From: Rhodosporidiobolus odoratus
Lineage: Eukaryota > Basidiomycota > Microbotryomycetes > Sporidiobolales > Sporidiobolaceae
DNA length: 64,000 nt
NCBI GenBank assembly: GCA_034387635.1
Contig: JAOANU010000002.1
Location: 496,001 to 560,000 of the forward strand
Reading direction: 5' to 3'
Part shown: piece after piece, positions 33,383 to 45,100 of the stretch
How positions within the stretch are numbered: the stretch's first letter is position 1
How the letters are laid out: each line of letters starts with the position of its first letter
The notes under the pieces: generated by a model
What the model was told of the DNA's origin: nothing
The model's database searches: none
The model's input: the letters and a program-made list of their open reading frames with translations, nothing else
Position numbers and translations under genes: made by a program

Positions 33383-33743
33383 GTCGGACGAGGGATGTGA
33401 GGTGAGCGGGACGAGGAGGATAGGTGTTCAAGGGCGGATGAGGTGTAGGCGTGACTTGCGAGGCAGGTAGTAGAGCCTTGATGTGCTTTGTCGAGCTGCG
33501 CGAGGGGGAAGAGCGAGTGTGCAGCCAACCACTGAGGAACAACTCGACGGCCAAGTTCAGCAAAGATTCCTCGGTATCCCTCCAGTCCGATAGAGATTCC
33601 AGTATCGCACTTGCGAGGACATCACCTACCGTAAACTTAGTCGGCTGAAAATAGCTTGGGGGGGCGACTCCGATTTTTGTTCGAAACCGCTTCTCCTCGT
33701 TGGCTTTCACCCGATCCTCGTCTCTCGCTCGCTCTTGGCTCAA
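33383..33743. promoter_or_regulatory. Bidirectional promoter of BUD31 and MDJ1
   Basis: The two starts are 361 bases apart on opposite strands and no other gene intervenes, so both promoters must lie here. I see no recognisable TATA box. Confidence 0.5.
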
Positions 33744-35992
33744 ATGGCTCGCCCACCAGCACTCCTACATCTGGCAACTCCACCGCCCTCCCTGGCCCGA
33801 ACAGCTGCCTTCGCCCCTCTCGCCCGGAACGCCTCCCCTCCTTCCGCCTCACACAACTCAAAAAGATCCTTCTCGTCAACCTCTGCTACGTCTACGGGTC
33901 CAGCGGCACGGCAAAAAGGTTCTACGACCTGGCTGGTCAACAGCTGGGTCAGGCGCGAACCTGCAACGGCTGTCGGCAAGGTGCGTTCGGATGGCCATCC
34001 GTTTCCTCAAGCAGGCGGAGAATAATAAGGCTGACGCCTAGGAGTCCTCGGCAGCGCACTTTCCACTCAAGCAGCCGGTCTTTTGCAAAGAATCCCTACG
34101 GGGTGCTCGGCGTCAAGAAGGACGCTTCCAGTTCGGAGATCAAGAAGAACTACTACCAGGTTTGTCAATTCCATGTCCGGGTTGGGCCAGATGTTGACCT
34201 TATGTTCCTTTCACAGCTCGCAAAGAAGTACCACCCTGACTCGAGCAAGGAGAAGGATGCGAAGGAAAAGTTCGTCGAGATCCAGGAGGCTTACGACGTG
34301 CGTTTCTTTTCCTGAGAAGGTCACCTTGTGCGTTCTCTTACCCCGTTGCTGACTGCGAGCTGCACCTCTAGACCCTGTCCGACGACAAGAAACGTGCCGA
34401 CTTTGACCGCTTCGGTGCCGCATCCCAGCAACCCGGATTCGACTCGGACGCCTTCGCTCGAGCAACCTCTTCCTTCGGCGGTGGCGGCGGTTTTGGCGAC
34501 TTCTTTGGCGGCGGCGGTGCCGGTGGACCCAGTGGTGCCGATATCTTCGACTCCCTCTTTGGCGCTTTTGGACGGGGCGGCTCCGCTGGACCTCGCCAGA
34601 CCGTTCCCGTCGGAGACGACATCGAGGTTTCCGTCTCCGTACCCTTCATCGACGCCGCAAAGGGCATTAGTCGCACCATTCCCATCTCCCCCGTCGTCGA
34701 CTGTCACACTTGCCACGGATCCGGTATGAAGGAAGGCGTGCAAAAGACCAGCTGCGCGTCCTGTGGCGGAACGGGCACGAGGACCTTCACCATTCAGAGC
34801 GGGTTCCAGATGGCCTCGACTTGCGCTGCTTGCGGTGGCTCTGGGTCGGCAGCTCCGCCTGGTAGTAACTGTGGGACGTGTGCCGGTGTCGGCAAGGTTC
34901 GCGAGCGAAGGACGGTCGAGGTCAAGATTCCTCCTGGTGTGGATGATGGCATGCGGATCCGCATGGATGGGAAGGGCGATGCACCGCTCGGTGCAGCGGG
35001 CGCAGGGATCAAGGGTCGCAACGGTGACCTGTATGTGCGGGTCAACGTACAGCCTAGCAAGGTCTTTACGAGGCAGGGCAGCAACCTCTACCAAAGCGTT
35101 AGCGTGCCGTTCTACACTGCGATCCTGGGTGGACGAGCACCGGTCAAGACGCTGGATCGGGATGTCGAGGTCAGGGTGCCGCAGGGTACACAGCCGGGTG
35201 AGGAGATGGTGTTGAGGGGTCGGGGAGTGAAGAAGTTGTACAAGGAGGAGTTCGGCGACTTGGTTGTGAGGTTCAACGTAACCATGCCGAGGTGCGTGCT
35301 CTTTCCTGTTTACCACCCTTTTTTTCCTTGAGCACCTGCTTCTCTTTTCGGGTTTTCCCCCACAACCTCCCTACATCGACTAACACCCGCTTCGCGCTTA
35401 TCGATTTGCAGAAGCCTCACCTCTACTCAGCGCCTCATCCTCCAGCAATTCGTCGCCGAAACCGAAATACCCGGCTCAACCGCTCACTTCGTCAATTCCG
35501 CCAACGCATCTTCTACTGCCTCGTCAGATCGACTTTCATCTTCCCCTGCTGCGCCAGAGAAGCCTACCGTGGATGACAAATCGCCAGCGTTCGAGCAGCA
35601 GGCGAGCCCCCCGCCAAGGGCACCGGCACGGGGTAAGTCTGTCCCACCTGTGATCGCCCTTTTCGCACCCGAATTATGCATACTGATATAGCGTCTTCGA
35701 TCGTCTCGCACACACAGAGGGTAAATGGTGGTCGACCATGAGCGACGATATCACCTCTACGCCTAGACGCCCCGCACCCTCTTCCCCCTCTTCTGCCCCC
35801 TCCTCTGCTTCTTCCGTCCCGCCTACTTCTCCACCTCTCGCCCACGAAGCCACCGAACCCGCACAATCCTCCGAGCCGGCTCAGTCAGCCGCTGCGAAGC
35901 AGGACAAGGAGAAGGAGGAAGACCATGTCTCGCTTAAGGACTTGTGGAAAGGTGCGCGGCGATTGTTCGGTTTCGACAATGCGAAGAAATGA
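33744..35992 (+). CDS. MDJ1: Mitochondrial DnaJ (type I J-protein) MDJ1
   Basis: MDJ1 is the J-domain cochaperone of mitochondrial Hsp70, working in protein folding in the matrix. Exon 1 (33744-33980) encodes an Arg/Ser/Ala-rich presequence ([31 protein letters not shown]). After the intron, [20 protein letters not shown] enters the J domain, which has the HPD signature (KKYHPDSS). A Gly/Phe region ([14 protein letters not shown]) follows. Four zinc-binding CxxCxGxG repeats are present: [24 protein letters not shown] and CGTCAGVG. The substrate-binding barrels include [16 protein letters not shown] and [20 protein letters not shown]. The last exon ends [18 protein letters not shown]. An alternative last intron is possible (see 36119-36222). 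Confidence 0.93.
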
Positions 35993-36118
35993 AAAAAAAA
36001 GCTGACGGGTCCGTCCCTCCTCCCTCCCGCCCCATGCGAGAACACTTTTACCGACTTGCGTGCTCTGCCTTTCCCTTCACCGTCTTCTCATCTGCCTTTC
36101 TTCCCTGTCTTACCGCAG

Positions 36119-36222
36119 CTGGCAAACAAAAACTTAAGAAAGCAAAGGAGGACGTGAAGGAAAAGGTGGGGTGCGAGCATGAAGCCAAGGAGGAGAAGGC
36201 AGAGGAGAAGGACAAGAAGTAG
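36119..36222 (+). other. Possible alternative last exon of MDJ1
   Basis: If the GTGCGC at 35952 serves as donor and the TACCGCAG ending at 36118 as acceptor, the frame continues KDLWK-AGKQKLKKAKEDV and ends in a Lys/Glu-rich tail (EEKAEEKDKK) at a TAG. The intron would be 167 bases and would skip the [13 protein letters not shown] ending. Sequence alone cannot say which form is used, or whether both are. Confidence 0.4.
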
Positions 36223-36517
36223 CCAGGTTGGCCGGATCTTTGCATACATAGATAGACAGTTTCTTCTTGCTCACACTTGCTTCCGTCATTCCCGAAGAAT
36301 CTCGATCTCCGCTCTGCCCCGCGTGCCGCATTACCACCTTGTAGCTTCGTCTTCTTCTAGCTCTGCACTGCACCACTCGCAAACGCGTCCGATTCGAAAA
36401 GAGCGTCACCCCTGCTTTACGAGACTGGGTCGAATTGGAACAACACGTTGCATTCTACGCTTCACACCTCCGACTGTACATCGCGCCCGATCACCCCAAG
36501 TTGACCAGCTGCTCCTC
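36223..36517. other. Convergent 3' flanks
   Basis: This lies between the MDJ1 3' end and the stop of DDI1. No further feature is seen. Confidence 0.5.
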
Positions 36518-38475
36518 TCAACCGCTAAACAACAAACTCGCAGCAACTTCCGCATTCCCTCCAGCCGCTTCGAGCAACCTAGTCGCCGTCTGCCGATCCG
36601 CTCCCAAACTCACCAACGCGCCGATCTGTTCCTCGCTGAACCCCGAGCTCGTTGAGGGTGCTGGAGCCGAGGCAGGGGTGGCCGAAGTCGCCGACGGTGG
36701 TGGGGAAGCGGATTTGACGCGTTTTGGGGCGGGAGTAGAGGAGGGAGAGGCGCCGAGGGTACGACCTACGCCGGAGAAGGATGCTGAACCGGAGGAGGTG
36801 GAGGTGCTCGCAGAGGTAGACGAAGAAGCGGCAGGATTGGAGGATATGGCGGAGGTTGCGGAAGAGAGGGTAGAGGCGGCTGTTCCGGCGGGGACGGGGT
36901 TTCCATTCCTACGAGTAGCGGGGACGAAAGTCAGTCTCGAGTCAGGTGTCGTCTGTCTCTGATGATGAAGAGCAGGCAGCGGAACGAAGCCTACGCATCC
37001 AACTCAACGTCCTCATAGTTGCTTTTCGGGATCTCGTGTTCGGAGAGGAAGGGGATCTTGCGATCCTGAATGACCAAGGCGTTCTCCTTCAAATCGATCG
37101 AGCACTGATATCGCTTGAGCATATCGAGACCGAAAAGCAAGTCGACGTCCTTGTTCTGCAGGAGGCAAGCTGTCAGCGAGAAGGAAGGACAGATGATCCT
37201 CGAATGACGCACCTCGAGAATGGTGAAAGAGCACTGCAAGAACAGGTCACTGCCCATCTTCAACTGCGCACTGTGCACCCTTCCGAGGATCCGGCTCGTT
37301 CCCACGCCACGAGCCATTCCCGCGAAGCGAGTGTCGAGAAGGCGCATGATACCGCAGCGCTCAGCACATGTAGGGGACACTGCGCGCGAAGCATCATCAG
37401 CAAGGAGAAAGGTGAGGAGACGGATAGGCAACGAGGACAGCCGGTACAGAAAAGGGTAACTGACTGATGGTACTCTGAGCACCAGAGTCGACGAATGCCT
37501 TCACCGGCTGGCCGTTCACCTCGACATCAACATACAGCATATGGACCGACCCGAAGCTGCGAGGAGTATGGGACACCAGTGAGACGAGCAGAATCAAACT
37601 TCACAGCAGGACAGGGAACGCACGCTTCTGGCATCGATTCCATCGCCTGCTCCATATTCTCCAAAACCTGCTCCTGCCTGATGGCCTCCTCGATCTTTCT
37701 CTGCGCTTCAACATCGTACGGATCGGCTTGGAGCAGCTCGCGCTCGTGCTGTTGCTGGAGGCGGGCGGATTGCTGCATCGACTGGAGTTCGTGAAGAAGT
37801 TCACGGAAGCGGGTAGGGTTTGAGGTGACGGCGTCGGCGAGCTCAGGATTCGTCTGTAGCGATACAAGGCGTTGGATTCAGGAAGTAGTGAGTCGCTAGA
37901 AGCGTGGAAGCGACAAGCGCGAGGTGAAGAAAAAGCGAAGAGCATACCCTTCTCAGCTGCGCCATCAATTGTGGGTTTCCGAGTACTTGCCTCCTCATGA
38001 CTTCTGCGTCGTCGTCGATGTTCCTGCAAGTAGAGTACGCGTAAGCTCGACCTCCTTTAGACGGCACGGAAAGAAGAAACGGCTCACCTTCCAGCGACAT
38101 TGGCCCCCGAACTCGGATCATTGCTCTTCTGCCGCAACAGTAGCATGTCGTTCGCCTTGACGCCAGAAGACTGTCCGGTAGACTGTCAGTTCTGCTACGT
38201 CAGGAAGAGAGGAATGGAACGCACCTCGAGCGAGTCCTTCATACTGGTTAGCTGTCTCCCGCTAAAGAAGAGAAGCTGGTCGTCTACAGGTATACCAGAC
38301 TACGTACAAGAACGCGATCCGGTGAGCTCCTCATCACCCACGAGCTCTGGTAGAGGAGATACGGACGACGTACGTCGGCTTCGAGCAGCGCCAGAACGTT
38401 CTCCAACTCCATTGACAAGTCGACGTCGAGATTGAAGGTGGCACCTTCTTCGGTGGCCACAGTGAGCAGAACCAT
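36518..38475 (-). CDS. DDI1: DDI1, ubiquitin-receptor aspartic protease
   Basis: DDI1 shuttles ubiquitinated proteins to the proteasome and cleaves heavily ubiquitinated clients with a retroviral-type aspartic protease fold. The start [19 protein letters not shown] opens a ubiquitin-like domain ([17 protein letters not shown] end). The helical domain follows ([30 protein letters not shown]). The protease has [26 protein letters not shown] with the catalytic Asp in [34 protein letters not shown] and [15 protein letters not shown] Ser/Thr/Pro linker leads to a UBA domain ([33 protein letters not shown]). All four modules are present. The gene is broken by about eight short introns. Confidence 0.93.
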
Positions 38476-38783
38476 CTGGCTTTCGGTTGAGGCTGGTGGC
38501 GAGTAAAAGTTGACAGCAACTGAAGTGGGGGAAATGTGTGAGATGAAGATTGGCAGGCGCGGTCGATGGACCGTGTTGCCTGTGCTCGCTATGCGAAGAT
38601 GTGAAGGCTTGCGAGTCCTGCCCTTTCGAGGCAGCGAGCGAAGTCGAGTTCACCGTCGAAGCGGGAGGAAGACACTACTCCGACCGCGCAAGTTCTGAAT
38701 CGGCTTCCAAGTCCTTCGCGGGCGACAAGCTCTCGGTGGTTGATAAGCAGAGTCCAAGAATGCAGCGTTCCCACGTGCCCCGA

Positions 38784-39803
38784 CTACAACGTCTTCATCC
38801 TTGCTGCCACTCGCAGCGAAAGTGCAATCTGTTGACCGAAAAGCACAGCAATGAGGGTCCTGCGATGCGGCGCACGCACACGATGAGCAAGCTGTGCTGT
38901 ACAGGGAACAGAGTCGGGTGGGACGGCTCACGGAAAGACGATCCATGCTCCGTTCGGGATGGCAAAGAGGATCCACCAGTCTTTTCTCGAATTGTGACCG
39001 CTGCAAGGCAGGCGAAAAGTTTAGCGAGAAACTCATCCGTCAAGCAGGAGAAGGACTCACGTGAGAGCCCATCCGGACTGCTGATCGCAGAGCCAATACA
39101 GAACAGTCTTGGAGGCGGTCATCAGGGTCGCGGAAAAGCCGGCAAGAATTGCCACCGGGCTCTTTCTGTTGAAGAGGTAGAGCGTGACCGCGTTGAGGAA
39201 TGATTCGATGAGGTTCATGATGGCTGCGCCGCAGATTAGGTTAGCAAGCGGGGCAAAAGGGACAAGACAGCACAGGAGAAAAGGGGAAAGGGCTTAGAGC
39301 ACTCCCGCGCTCGTCTAGGGGTTAGTTGCAGTACATGCAGCGAAGGCCAGCGGGAAAATGTGTGACTGGGTCAAAGGAGGGGATACACACCTTGCGCACT
39401 GGTGAAGCCGTCTCCTCGTTCGAACATGGCTTGGCCGTACACGAGATCCGTCTTAGCGTACAGCGAGTAGGGACTGTAGAAGCATGGAGAGCGCCACGGG
39501 TAGCACAGGTTCCGGCGTCAGCTTGCAGAACAGGCTTGTGTACAACGAGTGAGGGTACGCCAGAGGGGGAAATGGAACGCACCTCCAGAGCCAGAAAAGA
39601 TCCCCTCCCTCCATTGACCGCGGGCTGTGTGAGCGTCTGGAGGGTCAGTAAACTCTGATTGTAGAGTGTGAGGGATTGACGCACCGCAGCAAGCAATATC
39701 CAGCATCCCAGAGTACCAGGAGGGTGGAAATCCAGAACCAAAGCGAGATCCAGCGCGGCGGCGTGTACCTGGCAGTATACACGGTTGTACGCGATGCTAC
39801 CAT
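38784..39803 (-). CDS. EXPERA-domain membrane protein (EBP/TMEM97/sigma-2 family)
   Basis: The protein starts MVASRTTVYTARYTPPRW and has four predicted helices: WISLWFWISTLLVLWDAGYCLL; a segment after SMEGGDLFWLW with YSLYAKTDLVYG; AIMNLIESFLNAVTLYLF and ILAGFSATLMTASKTVLYWL; and WWILFAIPNGAWIVFPLLIVC. The order and the conserved Asp/Glu, NLIES and NGAW residues match EXPERA proteins, which include sterol isomerase EBP and the sigma-2 receptor TMEM97, in the ER. EBP catalytic activity cannot be claimed. The C-terminus IALSLRVAARMKTL is reached only through a 16-base exon (38891-38876). Other acceptors give unrelated tails. Divergent from the GH43-like gene. Confidence 0.75.
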
Positions 39804-40100
39804 GTGCGCGGGTTTTCCAAGCGATAGGATGAGAACGAGGGTGACAATCTGGGAGGAAGTTGGTCGGACGACGCGGGCTCGGTTCCTTCAGGGGAGGTTT
39901 GAAAAGGCGGATTACAATTCCGACTTGAAGGGCTCGGATAGGTTAGGCTGTCTCTAGTACCGCGGCCAAGTACCGACTCTAGGTGTACGCTGCCGAGTCG
40001 CGCTGATGCCATTCTTCTCACCTGCAAGCTAAGTTAAGCCGCTGCCTCTGCACGCTATAAACGCTCTAAACGCTCTCGGCACCGCCGCCACGAGGCTCCC

Positions 40101-40108
40101 ATATATAT
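40101..40108 (+). promoter_or_regulatory. TATA-like element of the GH43-like gene
   Basis: ATATATAT stands about 90 bases upstream of the ATG at 40199, inside the 395-base divergent region shared with the EXPERA gene. It is the clearest TATA-like sequence among the promoter regions I inspected. Confidence 0.45.
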
Positions 40109-40198
40109 TTCAGGCTTCCCTCCCTCTTCGCTTGTCCCACCGTACTGCCCATAGTACCGCTCAGCCTTGCTAAGCGCCCTCAGCCACGACTGCGTGCC

Positions 40199-41774
40199 AT
40201 GCTGTTATCCGCCGCTTTCCTAGCTTTCGCGCTCCCTTGCGCCCTCACCGCCCCACTTTCTCATCGACAACCTGCCACGGCCGGCTATCCTCTCCCATTG
40301 GGTGCAGTAGGTCCCCTGAGCGACCTACAGGATCCGAGCATCTGTCAGGGACGAGACGGTCTCCTCTACCTTTTTGCGAGCGGTGAGGGGATTCCGATTA
40401 GAACGTCATCGGACGGAGGAGGAGTACGTCCACCTTTTTCACCTCTCTCTTGACACGCCTTTCGTGCTCGAGCTGGATCAGAGCCTAACGTAGCACTCGC
40501 AGGTCTGGAAAGACGCCGGGCTAGCGTTCCCCCATGGCCCTCCGGGAGAAGCCAACGCTTTCTTGCAAGCTTCGTCCAACAGCTCGCACCAGTTACAAGG
40601 CCCCGATTGCACATACGACAGCAGTACTGGCAAGCTCGTGCTCTTCTACGCCGCAAGCACCGGAGGCGGTCAGGAGAGTGCAATCTTCGCAGTGAGGATT
40701 TCTTCTTTCCATTTCTATCCTTCCCGGCATCAGCCAGTCCGGTCAGCTTTCGCAAAGCTACAGCCAGCCGTCTGCCGATCTACGGCCTCTACTGATCAAT
40801 TTCCGTACTCGGTGACTCGCAGGCGTCGTCTGCCACGCCGCTTGAGGGAGACTGGGAAGACCTGGGGTTGGTCATCTCCTCAAACACGACTTCGGGCAAC
40901 AATGCGCTCAGTCCACACTTGGTCAACGACCCAAGCTACCCTTGGTACCTGACGTTCGGTGACAAGTCGGACAGTGAGTCCGATTCTTCAGACTTGAGGC
41001 AGGCGCCAATGTGGAGCTATCGCGACGCGGAGGATGCTGAAGCTGAACTAGCGGTCTGATCTTCTCATTTCTATAGACTTGCAGATGATAGCTCTCAACC
41101 GCACCACCGCTAAGCCGGACTCGCTAGATTTGATCGAGCTCGCAAAAAGGTTACCATAGTTGCCCTTGGCCTTCTCAGATCTGTCATCATACTAAGCTGG
41201 GTTCCCGCTCTTCCCGTGCAGGCCAAACAGAGATTTTCTCGGTGGATCCACCGTATTTCGTACTTCAGACCCGTTCCATTGGTACCTACTCAGTACCTTC
41301 GGTACGTGTATTCTAGCTAGCCTTGACCACATCCATCCTACTTTTCCTCTCTCTCTAACCTACCACCCCTTCCACGCAGACGACCCCTCTCCCTCCTCCA
41401 CCACCCTCTCCACAATCCGTGTTACCCGTACCGACCGCTCTCTCACCGACCCTTACCGAGCCAAAGATGGCGGTCTGCTCCAAGACGGGAACGCAACCAT
41501 CTTACTCGCAAGTCATGAAGGGGTACATAACCCGGCTAGTCCGAGTGTTTGGTACGAAGAGAAGGAGGGTAAGTGGAAGATGGGGTATCAGTATGTCGAT
41601 GACAGCGGGAGGTGCGTCGTTCAGCCTCTTTATTTCCAAAGCTGGGAGAAGGAACAGGCCGGCATATTGCATGCTCTGTACTTACGTACCATATATTTCT
41701 CTCATTGCAGGTATCAGATCGGATTCAACTACCTCGACTTCGGAACGGAGGACGGCTGGCCAGAACTTGCCTAA
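40199..41774 (+). CDS. Secreted GH43-like glycoside hydrolase
   Basis: The signal peptide is MLLSAAFLAFALPCALTAP. The following blade pattern suggests a five-bladed beta-propeller: LSDLQDPSICQGRDGLLYLFAS with the Asp expected as catalytic base, SDGGGVWKDAGLAFP, GPDCTYDSSTGKLVLFYAAS, HLVNDPSYPWYLTFGDKSD, FLGGSTVFRTSDPFHWY and YQIGFNYLDFGTEDGWPELA at the end. GH43 enzymes cut arabinan, arabinoxylan or related pentosans. The motif GPDCTYD replaces the usual WAPDV, and I could not identify the catalytic Glu with confidence, so activity is uncertain. Seven or more exons; several short introns between 40430 and 41710 were placed by frame. Confidence 0.65.
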
Positions 41775-42163
41775 CCTCCTCCATCCTTCTTTTCTTATCC
41801 GCCATCTTTTCGCCTTTCCATGCATGTAGCCTTACCGAGCCTTACCTTGTCCATAGCCTTACGAGCCTTATTTGGAACGAAACGTACTCGTTCTTTCGGC
41901 AGCGCGCGGGCACGATGCTAAAAGACCGTGACCAGGAGTTGTGACGCTTCCATCGGAACAGAGTCAAACCAGGCTACGCTCTCAGACATTGCCATATGTA
42001 AACGGAGAGATCTATGCGCATTGCGACGATAAAGAAGGAAAAAAAGAGATGCTACAAGGTGTTCAAAGAGCTACACGATTGATAAGAGGGGTAGGGTATG
42101 AGAGAGATAAAGCTTAAAGTGCTACACGGACAACGACTTAAGCCCCTTCTAAGGCGATCTTGC
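41775..42163. other. Intergenic region between convergent genes
   Basis: This contains the 3' flanks of the GH43-like gene and the PIG-L gene. No supported frame is present. Confidence 0.5.
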
Positions 42164-45100
42164 TCAGGCTCGCAAACCGAACAACCCAAAGACGCTACCG
42201 AGCGTCTGGCCGACGGCGTTGCCGACAGTACCGATCAAGCCAGACGAAGGAGGGTTGCGGTTGTCTGCACGAGTGAGGACGGAACAGGTCAGGACTCGCT
42301 CGCGCTAGCAGGAAGAGACAGGAAAAGGACGTACAGATTTGGATCTCGGCAAGACCGGCTTGCGAAGTGGTAAGAGAAACGCCGGTAACGGTGAAACGAA
42401 CGCCGGAGGCGGTCACACCGTCGCCGAGCGAGACGTGAGAGCCGGACGAGGAAGGCGAGCCGACCTTGATGATGGTCTGTGAGGAAAGAAGCGTATCAGT
42501 CGATGAGGAATACAAGTGGAGGAGAGGGAAAGAGGACGCACGCCATCGGTAAAGTTCAGAACACCGCTAGTCACGGACGACAGCGTGTTCACGCGGCCGT
42601 ACAGGACTACGTCACGCATGAGGTACTGCTGATCCCAGTTGAACTCGACCCACTGGCCAGTCGTACCGCTGGCAACCCACTCCTGCGAAGCCGACCCGAA
42701 ACCGATGACTGACACACCCCCGACATTGCCATCGTTAATGCCCGAGGCGGGGGATTTGCTGATACTGCTCGACGCCTTGACGTTCACGCCGGAAAGACGA
42801 GCGATGTTGACCGAAGAGCCTTGAGCGGCGGCGGTAGGGAGTCCGGTGGCAGAGGAAGAAGTCGAGGTCGTCAAAACGCGGGAGGAAGATGCGGAAGAGG
42901 GCGCAGGCGTGTTCTGGGCGGACGAAACACGTGTGGAAGTGACTATGCCGGAAGCGGAGGAGAGGACGGAGGAGGCGGAAGATCGAACTGAGGAAGCTGA
43001 AGATGCGGCGCTCGAGACCGACGAAAGGAGACTCGAGGCGGAGCTCGATGCGGAGGATTGGACAGAAGAGGAAGAGGAGGCGGCGACACTGGATGCGGAC
43101 GACGCGAGACTGGAAAGTGAGGATGCAAGGCTGGGTGCCGAAGATCCTGTGCTGTAGGCGGAAGAGGCCGACCGAGTCGAAGTTGCGAAGCCGACGCTGG
43201 AGTTGGAGAAAAACGACGAAGGACGAACACCCGACGACGAGGCATTGAGCAATGCCGAGGCCGAGGCCGTCGGAAGGGCGCTCGACGAGTTGATCAAGGC
43301 CGATGAGGTGGGAAGAGCGGACGACGAGCCATTCTTGCCAGTTGCGGACGCCGACACGGAGGCGTTGTAACCCGTCGAGACCGCACTACTAAAGAGGTTG
43401 AACGCGGTGGAGGAGGCGTTCAGGCTTCCGGTCGATACCGCGCTTGCTGAGAAATTGAGGCTCGTTGCGGAGGGCAGAGCGCTCGAAGCGTTCAATGTCG
43501 CCGAACCGAACATGCCGCTCAGGAGGGACGATGCGCCAGCCACCGTATCGTTGTAACCGCTAGTGCCGTTGAGGTACCCGATAGTCGAGTTGTAGAGGGA
43601 GGACGTGCCGTTGTACAGGGAGGAGGTACTGTTGGTGAGGGTGGCGTTGGGATATCCGATCGTCGAGTTGAGATAGGAGGTCGAGTTGAGGTAGGACGTC
43701 GAGTTGAGGTAGGAAGTCGAGTTAAGGTAAGAAGTGGAGTTCAAGTAAGTACTGTTTGCGCCGATCGTCGAGTTCAGGCCGCTGAGAGTAGAGTTTGATA
43801 GCGAGGAAGTCGTCGAGTTGTCGGCGACGGTGGAATTACTAGGTGACGGACGAATAGATCAGCGTGCGAAGGGCAGGAAAAACTCGCTCTGCAAGTGAGC
43901 CGGCTTACATTGTAGAGATCGACCCAAAGACAGCAAACTCGGCCAATCCGACAGAGCTGGTACTCGACGAAACACCCGTGATGGAGAAGAGGATCGAGGT
44001 CGTAACAATGTTGGGAACGGAAAAGTTCGTGCCCAAGCCGTCGTTGAGTAGAGCACCCGTGCTGATGAAAGAGCCATCGTCGAAGGACAAGCGACCGGCA
44101 GTGACTTGGTCGTTCAGATTGGGGCGATCCTACAGAGGGATTTTTGTCAATTTATGGGAAGATGACTCGGGGAGAGGAGGAAACGTACAAAGAGTGAGAT
44201 TTCCTTGACCACGATGGGGTAAGGCCAGGTGAGCTCGATCCAAGCGCCAGCACCTTCGCCGTTCGTGGCCCACTGCAAGTAGAAGGTCGGGGTCAGCATG
44301 GCTGCAAGGATAGATCTCGAAAAGGCGAGCAGCACGCACCTCCTCGTACGGGTCGCCAGAGCCATCCTCCTTGTAGCCCGAAGGGTTGCCGTTGATCGCA
44401 TTGCCGGGGTCTTGGCCATCGACGAGGGAAGAAGCAGTCGCCTCGACACCGTCTAAGAGCGCAAGATCGTCTTCCCAGTGCTCATCGTCGAGGTCGCCTT
44501 GAACGGGAAGAGTCGTGGCGGTCGTAGTCTTGTTGACGGGGGTTTGAGGCATACTGTAGAACGCCGCAATCTCGGAGAGACCGATGGAAGAAGTCGATGC
44601 GCCCGTGCCGGTGACGGTGAAGAGAAGAGAAGAAATATTGACGGGCTCGTCGAGGTTGAAGACGGTCGGACCGCCCGAGTTGTCAAGCTCGGTAATGGCG
44701 AGCGAACTACCGTCATCAAAGTCAATGCGGCCGCTGGTGACCCAGTCGTTCTTGTTCGGGCGGTCCTTCAAGGCGGAAGAAGCCAGCGGGTCAGCCCGAG
44801 TCGTTTTAATGAGACGGGAGTAAGGCAACGCACGTAAAGAACCAGAGAGTCGACCATGTAGTAAGCGGGCCACGAGATGTTAAGCCAAGCGCCCTCGGTC
44901 TCGCCGTAACTAGCCCACTCCTCGCTCGGCGTGCCGGATCCATCTTCCTTGTAGCCGTCGATGTACCCGTCGATCGTCTTCTCCGGCCCCTGTTGGGCGA
45001 AGGAGGACGAGGCGCTGGCAGTAGCCACGAGTGCGAGATCATCTTCCGAGGCGAGACCGGACGTCGTGCCTTCACTGGTAGAGGTCGTGGCGCTCGTGAA

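Noticed and set aside
35738..35992. Separate small gene [12 protein letters not shown]
   Set aside because: An acceptor just upstream joins it in frame to MDJ1 ([12 protein letters not shown]), so it is the last exon of that gene.
42846..43157. Glu/Ala-rich plus-strand ORF opposite the PIG-L gene
   Set aside because: It is the antisense shadow of the Ser/Ala-rich stalk; the minus strand has the signal peptide, domains and splice sites.
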